Below, piece after piece: positions 12,834 through 23,868 of a DNA stretch of 64,000 bases. Both the position numbers and the translations under genes were made by a program. The notes under the pieces are model-generated. The model had not been told where the DNA came from and searched no databases. It saw only the letters and a program-made list of their open reading frames with translations. Position 1 is the first letter of the stretch. The number at the start of each line of letters is the position of its first letter. The stretch comes from Batkoa obscura (taxonomy: Eukaryota; Entomophthoromycota; Entomophthoromycetes; Entomophthorales; Batkoaceae), in the NCBI GenBank assembly GCA_030770535.1, contig JASVEC010000017.1, forward strand, positions 186,001 through 250,000. Direction: 5' to 3'.

Positions 12834-13847
12834 ATGGATTTAAAAGAATGGTATGATTTTATAAAGAGTGAAGATTCAAGCTGGTGTGGGAATGACGATA
12901 GACAACCACAAAGGAGGACAATTAATGGAAGAGGTGGAAACTGGATTGATATTAAATTCAATAATATTAATAAATTTATGAGATTTAATTTAATGAATTG
13001 TAATATAATAAAATGCACTAAATGTTTGACGAGTTTTATAAGTTATGATCATTCTCAACTTATCTGTTGTAATCAAATAATTGAAATGAAACATAAGGAT
13101 ACTAGTAAAAGTAGTAAAAGTAAGAATATGGAGAATAATAATTTTATAAATTTTAGTAAATTTATTAAAAAATATGGCAATCATTACATTAATAAGAGTT
13201 CCCATTTATTGTTTTTGAACTATGAATTACCTCAATTTGAAGAAACATGTCAAGCTATTATGGTTATTAATAACTCAACATTTCGTATTTATAATTTATA
13301 TGGATTAGAATTGATGGAAGCCATGGAAGTAGATGATAAATTAAAGTATGAATTAAATCAACAGCACAATAAAATATTAATAAAAAAAGAAAAAAAGAGA
13401 TTTAATTTAATATTGTTTAATTATAAACATTATAAATTATTAAATAAATTATTAAATCAAATTGAACCTATTAGAAGGAGTGCTAAAAAAATTATTACAA
13501 AGTCATCTAATTCATATTTTGGTTTAAAGATCCTTAAAAAGAAATTTAAAAAAGAATTCAAATCAAATGCAAATACTCCTCCAACCCCTACCTCCACTAT
13601 AACTAATTATAATTTATCTTCCCCATTTTCAATCTATAAAAACACCTTTTTATCTACTCCTAATTTAATTTATCCTTTTTATTCTAATGATATATTAAGT
13701 ATAAGATCCTCTATCTCCTCTTCAGAATCTTCCCAATCTTCAATCCCATCTTCTCCACTAAATTTAAATTTATATTATCAACCAAATTTAGATATGGATA
13801 TTGATGACCTTTTGTTTAAATTTCCTACACCTCCTCCTAGATTTTGA
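12834..13847 (+). CDS. Hypothetical Ser/Pro-tailed protein with a Cys cluster
   Basis: A single-exon ORF of 337 residues that I do not recognise. The N-terminal third has a cysteine group, CTKC at residues 61-64 and CC at 78-79, which could be a small zinc-binding knuckle. The middle is basic and Lys/Asn-rich (about 180-245). The C-terminal third is low-complexity Ser/Pro/Tyr, with TPPTPTS near 255 and a run of Ser near 295-315, and ends FPTPPPRF. No signal peptide or membrane segment is seen. The ATG follows an AT-rich leader and is the first in frame. The length and codon use, like that of neighbouring genes, argue for a real gene. The Ser/Pro tail and basic centre would suit a nuclear or regulatory protein, but that is only a guess. 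Confidence 0.6.
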   Translation: MDLKEWYDFIKSEDSSWCGNDDRQPQRRTINGRGGNWIDIKFNNINKFMRFNLMNCNIIKCTKCLTSFISYDHSQLICCNQIIEMKHKDTSKSSKSKNMENNNFINFSKFIKKYGNHYINKSSHLLFLNYELPQFEETCQAIMVINNSTFRIYNLYGLELMEAMEVDDKLKYELNQQHNKILIKKEKKRFNLILFNYKHYKLLNKLLNQIEPIRRSAKKIITKSSNSYFGLKILKKKFKKEFKSNANTPPTPTSTITNYNLSSPFSIYKNTFLSTPNLIYPFYSNDILSIRSSISSSESSQSSIPSSPLNLNLYYQPNLDMDIDDLLFKFPTPPPRF

Positions 13848-14949
13848 TATGTTTTGCTTATAACTAGAATTAATAAAGAAAAATTATAATAAATAGCTTA
13901 ATAATAGAAATTAGTTAAAATTTAATATTTTTTAAAGCATTATTATTTATTCAGGTTATTTTTTGATCTCCGTGCTAAATCAATCTTTAGATTTAACTAT
14001 TAGGATGTTAGTAAAATATTAAATTACTAAACGTTGATATTAAACTGATGGCGGATAGTTCTAACGTTTTAATATTTAGGTTTTTTAAGTTATTTTTTTT
14101 TGAAATCTTTATCTTATTTTTGATGGAAGTTGGGATCTCAGAGTTTATTAAATAAATTAGTAAACTTGTTAAATTTAGTATATGATAAAATCATTTTTAA
14201 TAAAGCTATTAATTCTCCTTTAATAAGTTTATTTGGATTTTTAAAATTATTCAAACTTGATTTTAAAAAAATCAGTTTTAGTTGCTATTTTACAAAATTT
14301 GAATTTTAGCTAAAAATTTAAATCTAAATCTACTACTTTGACTTTAATAATCTTATAAAAATAACTACAACTATATCATTTTACTACTTCATCTTTTATT
14401 TTGTATATACAACATTTAAAGTTTATCTAATCCACTTATTAAAAAAGAGTTAACTTTTTAAGATTAAGACTTTGTTGCATAATATTTTGCAAAGTCAGAG
14501 GGGACACAAAATGGTTTCTGCTACATAGCAACTTTGCAGTTACTACAACTCTATTGTGACCTAATAGACGGTTATTTTTAAAGCCAGTTATTTGCTTATT
14601 TGGTTTTTTAAAACATATTAAATTTTAACATGAATTTATCAAAATTTTCTTCATAAATAAACAGTTAACTAAGTCATATTAGAGTTGTAGCAGCTGTAAT
14701 CTTCAATACTTTTATTGATATTTATTGAATACAATTATAATGCTATTTAATAGACTATTTAAGCTTAAAATTTATTTGATATTATAGTTAGTAACATTGT
14801 TTCATTTATTATTTAAGTAGCTATAAAAAAGCAAACGACTTTGAATCAAAACGCAATGCTAAAAATTGTCTCAATTTTTCAATAAAATAGATTTGGTAAG
14901 CTTATAGTGCTTAGAAGTATCAAATTAAACAAATTACAATATTATATAC
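13848..14949. other. AT-rich intergenic sequence
   Basis: No gene seen. It separates the hypothetical gene from a minus-strand Cys-rich relic. Somewhat less AT-rich patches near 14480-14700 have no recognisable coding signal. Confidence 0.4.
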
Positions 14950-15170
14950 TTAAAAGTTTATATCACAAGGATATCTATCCCTATCACAATTGTCATTGAA
15001 GTCACATTCTATTCTTCCAGTATATTTGGATCAAACGTTTCTACACTCATAGTTAGTGAAACATGATGGGCTGTTAAAGCCTTTGAGATTGAGTTTTAAA
15101 AAGACATTGAAAGCTACATTAGCTGTAAAATCTTTGAATCCTCGGGTCATTTTTTTCTGGTAATGTATAC
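14950..15170 (-). pseudogene. Relic of the C-terminal part of a Cys-rich protein
   Basis: The minus strand preserves protein-like text: TRGFKDFTANVAFN, then a cysteine-rich stretch (PSCFTNYECR, IECDFNDNCDRDRYPCDINF) followed by a stop codon at 14950-14952. The cysteine density and Asn/Asp content resemble small secreted proteins. No start or signal peptide can be found, and the frame is no longer whole, so I treat it as a broken copy. Its position 660 bp from the secreted lipase hints at an older cluster of secreted proteins. The family is unknown. Confidence 0.35.
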
Positions 15171-15174
15171 CATT

Positions 15175-15826
15175 ATTCCTTATTTAGTAATTTAATGAAC
15201 GATACTATTTTTGTCTTAATTATTGTGAACACTATTAAATATCAAGTTTAGAGTATAACATTTATTGATTTATTTCTATTATAAAAATATAACAATGACT
15301 AAGTTTTTTGAACCTTCAAGACAATTTTGACGGTTAGTGTAAATCATTGTTTGGGTTGCACTTTTATTATTTGATCTTTATATGTGGAATTTTATTTAAT
15401 GCTCCATATACATTCTCTTGTAGCTTTAGTAAAACTACACCAAAATTTTTATACACTTTTGTGCACTCTTTTCTCCGCTTCTTATACGAAAGTACTTAAC
15501 CTGTCACCTTTATAGTTAGAAATAAGTTCTTACAAAGATCTGACAGCTGACAGCTAGAAATATTTCTGATTCTAAATGCTTAGATTTATTTCAAAAAAGG
15601 TTAAATTATTTTTCACTTTAGCGAAAGCCCCTAAAAAAAAATTGCAAGGTTTTTTTAAAACCAAAGTTTTGTAGCATTTTATTTATGTAAACAAATCACA
15701 GGATTTTTCAAATTAACATTCCTATAGTGTACTATAAAACAGTAATTGCTATTGATATCTGTTAGAACCCTTGTAATTATATAAATAGAGACAATAAGTC
15801 AAGTATAATATTATAAATAAATTGAA
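15175..15826. promoter_or_regulatory. Upstream region of the lipase gene
   Basis: No gene. The last 60 bp contain TATATAAATAG-like sequence about 45-50 bp before the ATG at 15827, a plausible TATA box. The rest is AT-rich without recognisable sites. Confidence 0.35.
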
Positions 15827-16879
15827 ATGTTAAAATTTATTAAGTTATTCACATTTGCTTTAGGTGTATCTACTGCCGCTTCTTATAAAAATATTCATGT
15901 AAATGAATCATCAACTTCTGTAGCTGCTGTTAGACGCTCGGTTTCAGCTAAGAGCAACAACTTTTTATTAGGTGATATAGCCGACTTTGTTAAAGATTTA
16001 TATTTACCTAGTGTTATCCAAGATTTGCATAAATTTTTAATAAAGCTTCCACCAAAAAGATTAGCTTCTCCAAGAAATGTCAAACATGGTACCATTGAGG
16101 ATGTTCGTAAATATTTGTCTCGTTCGTTAATTTCTTCATGCCCAGCAGAGAAAATCCTTAATCTAGAATGTCTTTGCGAAAAGACATTTTCAAATATTAA
16201 GATTATAAAGGACGAAGACAGCCGCTCATTGGTAACTGTTACTACCGATGATAGATATAATTTAATTATTGTTTCTTATCGTGCCTCCTTAACTGCTCAA
16301 AACTGGCTTACTAATTTTGAATATCCTATGATTGATTTTCCTAATGCAAAACCTGGTGTAAAAGTACACCACGGGTTTTATTCTAACCACCGTTCCAGTT
16401 ATGTTCCTGTAAAAAATGCTGTTGTTGAGCTACTTAACAATCCCAAGTATAAAAATTTTACACTACACATAACTGGGTATAGTTTAGGAGCCTCAACCGC
16501 AACAGTTTCGCTTCCAGATTGGGTTTCGCTTCTTAAATCAAGAAATGATCAAAGAAAGATACAAGCTTATGTCTATGCTTCTCCTCGTCCGGGGAATGAA
16601 GAATTTGCTCAGTACATTGCAGAGTTAGACGTGCCTATAACTTTATACACTAATAGAAATGATATTGTTTCTCATGTTCCACCAAGATCTATGGGCTATG
16701 TCCATGCTGCGCCGGAAATTCATGAAAGACATATTGGGTTGGGTAGAACTGAGTTAGTTGAGTGTAGCCAAGAATACGACGAAGATCCAAACTGTGGTTA
16801 TAAAGAAACTTTCCCGATATCGGTAGTTATGCATTTATTACCTTTAAATGGATTGGTGCCCTTACCTCCGTACTGTTAA
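15827..16879 (+). CDS. Secreted class-3 (fungal-type) lipase
   Basis: Single exon, 350 residues. An N-terminal signal peptide (about residues 1-19, MLKFIKLFTFALGVSTAAS) is followed by a probable propeptide. The alpha/beta-hydrolase core shows the nucleophile elbow HITGYSLGAS, with Ser219. The family usually has GHSLGG, so Tyr and Ala replace His and Gly. YASPRPGNEEFA and YTNRNDIVSHVPP follow, and Asp279 is the probable acid. His336 in the C-terminal SVVMHLLPL is the best candidate for the third triad residue. Cysteines at 105, 115, 117, 313, 323 and 350 could form disulfides. Family role: extracellular hydrolysis of triacylglycerols or related esters. Such lipases are typical of saprotrophic and insect-associated fungi. 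G+C is somewhat higher than in the flanks. Confidence 0.9.
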   Translation: MLKFIKLFTFALGVSTAASYKNIHVNESSTSVAAVRRSVSAKSNNFLLGDIADFVKDLYLPSVIQDLHKFLIKLPPKRLASPRNVKHGTIEDVRKYLSRSLISSCPAEKILNLECLCEKTFSNIKIIKDEDSRSLVTVTTDDRYNLIIVSYRASLTAQNWLTNFEYPMIDFPNAKPGVKVHHGFYSNHRSSYVPVKNAVVELLNNPKYKNFTLHITGYSLGASTATVSLPDWVSLLKSRNDQRKIQAYVYASPRPGNEEFAQYIAELDVPITLYTNRNDIVSHVPPRSMGYVHAAPEIHERHIGLGRTELVECSQEYDEDPNCGYKETFPISVVMHLLPLNGLVPLPPYC

Positions 16880-18387
16880 GAATAAACATTTATTTTTGAA
16901 AATAAGTAGCTCAATTTTATTTATTTTTTCATTTGACTTATTATTTTTATGTAAAATTTTATTTGCAATTAGATGAAGCATTTATGACTCCAGGGTTCTT
17001 AAAATGGTTCTTTTAGTTCATGATTTTTATTTCCTTACTGTATTCTAGGTTGGGTCAATTCATTAGGTTTTTTGGTTTCTTCGTTTCATATTATTTCCCT
17101 TTCTTTATTGTCCCCCTATAGATCACCGTGAGTCCTTTTTAACAGATCTTTTCAGAGGTAAAGCGAGGAGTTACTACTCATAGCTATATCATCAATTTTT
17201 ATTAGAAAAAAATAGCTTTTGATATATGAAGTTTTTGAGTTGGAACCTGGCATTCTGGGTTTGGAGCTTGTTGAAAAAACTGGGTTTAGTCCATTGAAAG
17301 GTAGTGAATAGGGATGTTATTTTAATTCATCACTCACATATAATTTTACACAACTTCACGTTGCTTAAAAAATTGAAAGTAATGAAACAAAAAAAGGCAT
17401 TTCGAAATTATAAATTACACTATAATCAACATTTATTAATTTCAAAACTGATTTATTGTACAAAAAAGTGAAAGCGATAAAGCGCAATCTAGGGCATGAG
17501 CAATATTCAACATTAATTCTCATGGCTAAAGCAAGGATAGTTAATTTAGAACGGAATATGTCAGCTATTTAATGTTAAATATCAAATTAATATTAGCTAA
17601 ATATATAAGTTTTTATGCGGTTAATGTTTATATCATCACTGTCATAAAAATAAAACAAATAATATTGAAGACAGTTAAATCCACCTTATCCTATTTAATA
17701 ACATAAATCATTAAAGGACATATCTTTACTCTCTTTCAATTATTTTTCCATTTTTATGTCTACATTTTAAACAGACTATTAATCAAGTTAAACTTTTAAA
17801 TATATGCTCACCTTTACAGACTTAAACGCTAAATTTAGTAATTATCTCAAAATTAAAAAGATATTAACTCTAGTTTGATAATTTACCCTTTCCACTATAA
17901 TTTCTGTAGGAAATTCGATGGTTAAATATGGAAAGTAAAATTTAAAAACAAAATAGAAAAACTAAATTGATATATAAATAATCTTTATTTATAATAATAA
18001 ATTACTATTTATAAATTACTGTTTGAAATAAAAGTTATAATAGGATCATAATTGACTTTGATATTATTTTGATTTTTCTATCGTTTTTAATTCAACAAAA
18101 ACATTTAAACTACAGATAAAAAAGTATATAGAAATCAACTAAAAGTGCTATCAACCGTTGAACTGAATGAAGCCTAAGGTTTTAGAAGAAAAGTTAAACA
18201 ATAATAGTATAAAGTCAGAAAAAAGACAATTAATAAGCTATTTCGAACAGGAGAATGTACGAGGGAGGCGGAGGCTTTAATAGTGCCACCCTGAAAAAGA
18301 ACAAAAATCAACCAGTTTTTTTTAAATAAAAGCAAAATATCTGTAGCACTATATGACTTAATTTTCGCCGGTTTAATATATCTTAAG
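16880..18387. other. Intergenic tract with a degenerate MITE-like piece
   Basis: No gene seen. At about 17310-17400 a piece begins GGGATGTTATTTTAATTCAT and ends in GTAATGAAACAAAAAAAGGC. Both ends resemble the same end of the TGGGGATGT MITE in opposite orientation, as if two copies had fused and lost their other halves. Confidence 0.35.
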
Positions 18388-18687
18388 ATGCATGAATTAG
18401 TCCCTTATAGCAAAATAAAGGAGTCTGATAATATGCCACCTCGAATTGAATTGGAAAGAAATGAAGAAGAGTATAAAGAGTTGGTTTCGATTTATTCAAA
18501 ACAGGTTATAGAGAATAAAGAGCATACTAATAAGATACTTAAATTTATCAATAAAATGAGCTTGGAAGGAGGAATGACGTTAGCTTTGGAAGTTGCTTTG
18601 ATAGATAATAGAGAACCAACTACTATCGGTTTGCCTAGTAAAGAGCCGTTTTCTTACAAAAAACATACTCATCCTTTTAGATGGTAA
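18388..18687 (+). CDS. Short hypothetical ORF, doubtful
   Basis: 99 codons, charged and helix-prone (MHELVPYSKIKESDNMPPRI then Glu/Lys-rich sequence), with no signal peptide and no motif I know. The surrounding 18.2-19.3 kb is less AT-rich than the flanks and has other short open pieces. This may therefore be a surviving exon of a gene or a fragment of a decayed element. It is kept because the amino-acid composition is protein-like; function unknown. Confidence 0.25.
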   Translation: MHELVPYSKIKESDNMPPRIELERNEEEYKELVSIYSKQVIENKEHTNKILKFINKMSLEGGMTLALEVALIDNREPTTIGLPSKEPFSYKKHTHPFRW

Positions 18688-19969
18688 ACTATTTGTTTCT
18701 ACAATCATCTTTAATGTAGCTAATATACCAGACTCTTTGGCTGTTCTTTTATCGCATGAGGTAAACAACTTTGATTCTTAATAAGCGGATTCTAGCACTT
18801 CTTTAGATAACATACATTCCCTATAGGTCTATACAGAAAAAATAGTTTATAAAGAGTTTATTAGTAGAATAAATTCATAACTTTTAAATAAAATCTTTTT
18901 ATTAAACTCGTTAGACAACAAACATCTTCTTACTTTTGCTATTGTTTGATAATAATGATCAAACTAGAGAACACCATAAAGTTATAAAGGGTAAAGGGCT
19001 ATTTTATCGGTTATCATGGATTTGACTTTGCTTAGAAAAGAGCTGGCTCATACCCTACAGTGAGTTGTGTTAGTTAGAAGCTGATAAGCTAGACCTGGAA
19101 CTAGGTGCTAAAGCTTATTTTCACGCTTTCGAAGGTAACAACATATGATCTATAACAGCAACTAACATTAATTCATTCATTAGCTCCTGGAATATATTCC
19201 AAACTGGAAGAGTTAAAAAATAAGATAGGGTATGGACAGTGTTTAAAATTACATCCTATGACCAAAGAGAGGTTAAATTAAATCAAAGTGTATCAGATGG
19301 ATTGCTTTAATTTCATTAGTGCAATTATTTACAAATTTTGTATTTTTTATATACAAAGCTCAAACAGCTTTTTGTTTATTCAGTAAAATTGTTTTTATGT
19401 AAAAATAAAGTATACTAAAAAATATTGACTCGATCTATTTTAGTTTATATCAAATTCGCTCCTTCTGCTGTTTAAGACTCGTCATCATCCCAATATACTC
19501 CTGTTTGAGGTGCGTTATAAAACTCTTCCTTTACAGCTAATAAGCAGTACAGGATTCGACTTAATTTCAAAAAACAGTAGCTTAATTATTTATAGACAAA
19601 GGTCATTATAAGTTATAGATAACTTTATAGCCCTAAATTCATTCAATGTTTATCTAAGTTCTTGAGCATTGGAAACTTTTACAAAAAGCGTCGTTGCAGT
19701 TAATCCCTTGAGATAATAGTCTGGATATATCCATTGGTAGGACTTAATGAATTCAAAAAAATTGGGGAGCTTTTTTTTGCTTCAGTATTAGCTAATGGCT
19801 TTTTAAAAAAATTATTTTAAATAAAAGTGAAAAAAATATTCCCTCACTTATTCTCAACAGATTTGCTAAAAAATATATACTTTTCAATATGTAAAATACC
19901 AAAACAAGATAAAAATTTCAATATACTCAATTTTTATGTATTAGTAACAATTTATTGGTCCTAGTTTAA
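18688..19969. other. Intergenic sequence with possible decayed element
   Basis: No intact gene. Moderate-GC patches near 18990-19270 and 19440-19560 look like decayed coding sequence, but I cannot assign a family. A MITE-like terminus (TTGGGGAGCTTTTTTTTGC) occurs near 19760 without a matching partner. Confidence 0.3.
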
Positions 19970-20753
19970 AAGGGGGAAATGGATTCTGAATAATAGAGTA
20001 GAGTTGTAGATTAATGTAAGAATGAATTTTGTATCATTGTACAAATATAAACTTAGAGTTTACTAGTGATAAATTAGCCCAAAAATAAATATATGGAAAT
20101 TTAGAAATTTAATGAATAAATGATAAAAGAATATCATATAAAGGTACATATAACTTTTAGTTGTTCTACCTTTAAGTTTTAAATTCTTTGCATCTCTTCT
20201 TTAATAAACCATACACCTTATATGGAACCTTTAACAACCTCTCGAATTTTCATTGATAAGAAAAGCGAGTGAAACGAAAAAACCAGAAATTGTGATCAAA
20301 CTGCTGGAGCATAATTTGTTAACTAGGGAATACTAACAACTAAATAATATTAAATACTGTAATTAAAACAAATAAAATATAAAACTTATATATCAACTTG
20401 CTAATCTTTATTCTACATCATTTTAGTAGCATTTATAGTTTTAGAAAATAGGTTTAGAGCATTATGATATAAATAAGAATATATCATATATACAGGATCT
20501 ATTAATGTTCCTCCATAATTTGTAAAATGCTATATTAGGATACAGAATATAGCACATGCATTAAACACAAGGTAAGAGAATGTATTAAAATCAACTCAGT
20601 ATAAGAACATAGAACCAATTTCGATTTTGTATTAAGTTAACTCAATCAAAAAATAAACCACTAACAAAACAAACATGGGTTTTTACAAGTATAAAAGCAA
20701 ACTATAGAGTAGGCAAACAAAAATAATTCAATAAAATAAAAAACAAAAACAAC
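19970..20753 (+). promoter_or_regulatory. Upstream region of amidase 1, partly duplicated before amidase 2
   Basis: The stretch from 19970 to about 20290 aligns with 23460-23765 upstream of the second amidase; examples are 'gtagattaatgtaag', 'atcattgtacaa' and 'aaaaataaatatatgg'. The two genes were therefore duplicated with their promoters. Here about 340 bp (about 20290-20640) is extra relative to the second copy. A TATA-like 'gtataaaagc' lies about 65 bp before the ATG. Confidence 0.6.
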
Positions 20754-22349
20754 ATGAGTATTATTGATTTTAGCAACAAAACCATCCAAGAGTTAAGTTT
20801 AGGAATAACTGAAAGGCGCTGGAAAGCGATTGAAATATTAAATCATTTTCAACAACAAGCCTGTTTAGCCCATGAAAAAGCGAATTGTGTAACGGTGTTT
20901 ATGAATGGATACAGCGAAAAAGCAGCTAACGAAATTGATGCCAGCATAAAAGCTGGTAAAGAATATAATTTAAAAGAGTACCCATTACTAGGTATTCCGG
21001 TATCCATAAAAGATATATTAGATGTAGAAGGGTACGCCACTGTCGCCGCATACCAAATGAACGTAGGAGAAATAGAAAAAGAAGACGCTGGTATGGTAAA
21101 ATTGATTAAACAATTAGGTGGTATTCCATTTTGTAAAACAACGATATGTCAATTTGCAATTACTACCGAAAGTTCAAGTTCTTTACACGGTACCACATAC
21201 AATGCTTATAATCCAAAATATTCAGCAGGTGGTAGTAGTTCTGGTGAAGGTCCTTTGATTGCTTTAAAAGGCTCTCTTTTAGGTATTGGTTCCGATGCTG
21301 GTGGAAGCTTAAGATACCCTTCGGCTTGGAATGGGCTTTACTGCTTTAAATCTACTTCCAATATTTTGCCAGCGAATGGTAGTTTTAAGTTTGAAAGAGG
21401 TCAAACATTCATTAAAATAGTGCCAGGACACATAGCTAGCAATATGGCTGATTTAAAGTATGTATGGGATGCCTTTTTAAGCAAAGATTTACAACCTTTT
21501 GATCCTAATTGTATACCATTAGCTAAGAAGGAGCCATCTATTAAGAAGAAGAGATTCGGTTACTTTACCTCTTGTGATAGCTTACCTTCTACACCAGCTG
21601 TACAAAGAGCAGTCAATGAAGCTGTACAAGCATTACAAAACCAAGGATACCAAGCAATAGAATTTAAACCTACCTCAATGATCGATATATATAGTCTAGG
21701 TAGTAAGATCTTTGGGGCCAACTCAAGTGAAGAAAGCTTTAGTAAAGTAACTAGTGAAGAGTATCATCAAACGATCCGTCAACTCGCGTTTCTTGCTAAG
21801 TTACCAGAGTTTATAAAGTCCAGCTTAGCCTACGTTTTAAATTTACTTGGTGAAAAATTGTTGTGGCATGGGATTAACATCCAAAAAAAAAGAAATGTTG
21901 CAGAGCTTTGGAGTATACAGGATAATATAGAAAAATTATTTACTGAATTCACAAAACATTATGAAGAATTGGATATCGAATTTTTGATCTCTCCAGTACA
22001 TGGCCTCCCTGGTCATAAACATGGTGAGTTTATAAAAACTGTTCCCGGCACTTCCTACTCTACATACTTTAACCTTTTAAATTTACCATCAGGTGTAATA
22101 CCAGTTACCAACGTTGACCCTAAATTGGATTCTTTTGAATTGAAGGAGTGGTTAAATGATAAAATTAACAATGGTCTTAACTTAGGAAGGAAGGGTTTAA
22201 GTGATCTATATGGCTGTTATGATGCTACTGAAATGAAGGGTCTTCCAGTTGGATTACAAGTTAGCTGTAAAAGATATGAAGATTCTAAAGTATTAGAAGC
22301 TATGCAGGCAGTGGATGATGCTATAAAAGAGTTCAAGAAAAAAAATTAA
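20754..22349 (+). CDS. Amidase-signature hydrolase, FAAH/general amidase type (copy 1)
   Basis: Single exon, 531 residues, full length for the amidase-signature family. The Ser-cisSer-Lys triad is complete: Lys86 in IPVSIKD, Ser161 in AGGSSSGEG and Ser185 in GSDAGGSLRYPS. The GGSSSGEGPLI...GIGSDAGGS spacing and the following RYPSAWNG resemble fatty-acid amide hydrolases and fungal general amidases more than GatA. No targeting sequence is obvious. The likely reaction is hydrolysis of an amide or acyl amide to acid and amine; the substrate is not predictable. A second copy of the same length lies 1.5 kb downstream on the same strand. Several blocks are identical in DNA between the copies while others differ clearly, which points to gene conversion. 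Confidence 0.9.
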   Translation: MSIIDFSNKTIQELSLGITERRWKAIEILNHFQQQACLAHEKANCVTVFMNGYSEKAANEIDASIKAGKEYNLKEYPLLGIPVSIKDILDVEGYATVAAYQMNVGEIEKEDAGMVKLIKQLGGIPFCKTTICQFAITTESSSSLHGTTYNAYNPKYSAGGSSSGEGPLIALKGSLLGIGSDAGGSLRYPSAWNGLYCFKSTSNILPANGSFKFERGQTFIKIVPGHIASNMADLKYVWDAFLSKDLQPFDPNCIPLAKKEPSIKKKRFGYFTSCDSLPSTPAVQRAVNEAVQALQNQGYQAIEFKPTSMIDIYSLGSKIFGANSSEESFSKVTSEEYHQTIRQLAFLAKLPEFIKSSLAYVLNLLGEKLLWHGINIQKKRNVAELWSIQDNIEKLFTEFTKHYEELDIEFLISPVHGLPGHKHGEFIKTVPGTSYSTYFNLLNLPSGVIPVTNVDPKLDSFELKEWLNDKINNGLNLGRKGLSDLYGCYDATEMKGLPVGLQVSCKRYEDSKVLEAMQAVDDAIKEFKKKN

Positions 22350-23460
22350 GTCCTTTATATAAAATCATCAGTATAAATTTTTTATGAATCTTAATCATAC
22401 AATTTCTTAACAAACTTTGCAAACCTTAGCACCTAAATATTTAATATCAGATTCATAAAATAGGATATATGCTGTACTTAAAAAAGAGCCCTGAGTTCAG
22501 AAATACAATTTTGGATATGGGATTTAAGAGAAGTCTTCAGAAATAATTTTAAAAGTCAGAAAAAGTATTTAGAGATATAAAAAAACACAAGCAGATGATT
22601 GTTTTTGCTCTCTTTCTTATAGGATAAAAAAATTTATAGACCTTTTGTGATTTTTAAAAAAATCATTTCTCCATAAAATTAACATACATGAGGTAGATTC
22701 AAATCCTATTAATTGTTAAACCCTCTGTTCCTCAAACCGTATCAAAAGCTGCGCAACAATTGTCCTGTGCTGTAGCATTGTACTGTTTTTTTTTGTCTCT
22801 TGTTTTATTTAACGAACCTCGAAGTTCTTGATAAAAACATCAATTTTTACCACTTTTGAAATGTCAAAATTAGTGAAAAGCTGTCTATTATATACCTTTC
22901 TACGAAAAACTAACATAAACTTGGTTATTTTATTAGTGTAGCTTTCAAATTTTTCAACTCTGCCTCATATTATTTATAATGAAAGCTAACTTATCAAATA
23001 TTTAAGCTATCCTTATACGCCTGTTGAATAACTTAAATTTGAAAAGTGTCAAATTATTTTTAAGTTACATGTTTGAAATGGTCTTAAATTCTAAATATAT
23101 CCTTTTAAATCCTTGTATTTAATAACTAATATTTTCCGAAAGAGCATCTTTTTATATATGCTGTTAGAAATTCGTACACTTTAATACTAAATCACGTTAA
23201 AAAGGTATAATACAGTCAAAACATTTATATTTTCAAATTAAAGTTTCCTAAATTTCAGTTAAAGTAGGATTATTTTTTATTTTTTTAAAATTTTCAATAT
23301 TAACATCTAAATGAGAGGTGAAGATAAAGAGCTGAAGTTATTATACATAAGAAGACCTAAGTAGCTTTATTAGGCCTTAAAATTTTGTAATGACTAATAG
23401 TATGTTTGGAATATTATATGACTTTTTCTTAAAAAATTTTGCTAATCCTATAGCTCAAAA
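22350..23460. other. Spacer between the two amidase genes
   Basis: AT-rich with no gene. I found no match here to the region after the second amidase, so the duplication boundary lies close to the stop codon. Confidence 0.45.
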
Positions 23461-23868
23461 AAGGGAAAAATAGGTCTGGAACAAAGGAGGAGAATTATAG
23501 ATTGATGTAAGGATATATTTCATAGCATTGTGCAAGTGTAAATTCGGGATTTATTAGCGATCATTTAAAGATCAAAAATAAATACATGAGAACTTGAAAA
23601 TTTGTAAAACGAAATGGTAAAAATGTACTATTAAAATTATATAAAATGTATAAAGTCGTTCTATTCTAAGTTTTAAATTCTTTAAAATTTAACTTTGCCA
23701 ATTTATGCACCCTGGGCGTGTAACCCTTAACCATTTCTCAGATTTTCATTTGACAAAAAGCGAGGCTTATGCAAAGACTAGAAATAACAATCAATAAACC
23801 TTAATTTTTAGAGTATAAAAACTAGCCACATCACAGAATTAATTGATTTTTAAAAAACAAAACCAAAG
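23461..23868 (+). promoter_or_regulatory. Upstream region of amidase 2
   Basis: Homologous to 19970-20290 upstream of copy 1 but shorter overall. A TATA-like 'gagtataaaaac' lies about 55 bp before the ATG at 23869. Confidence 0.55.
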
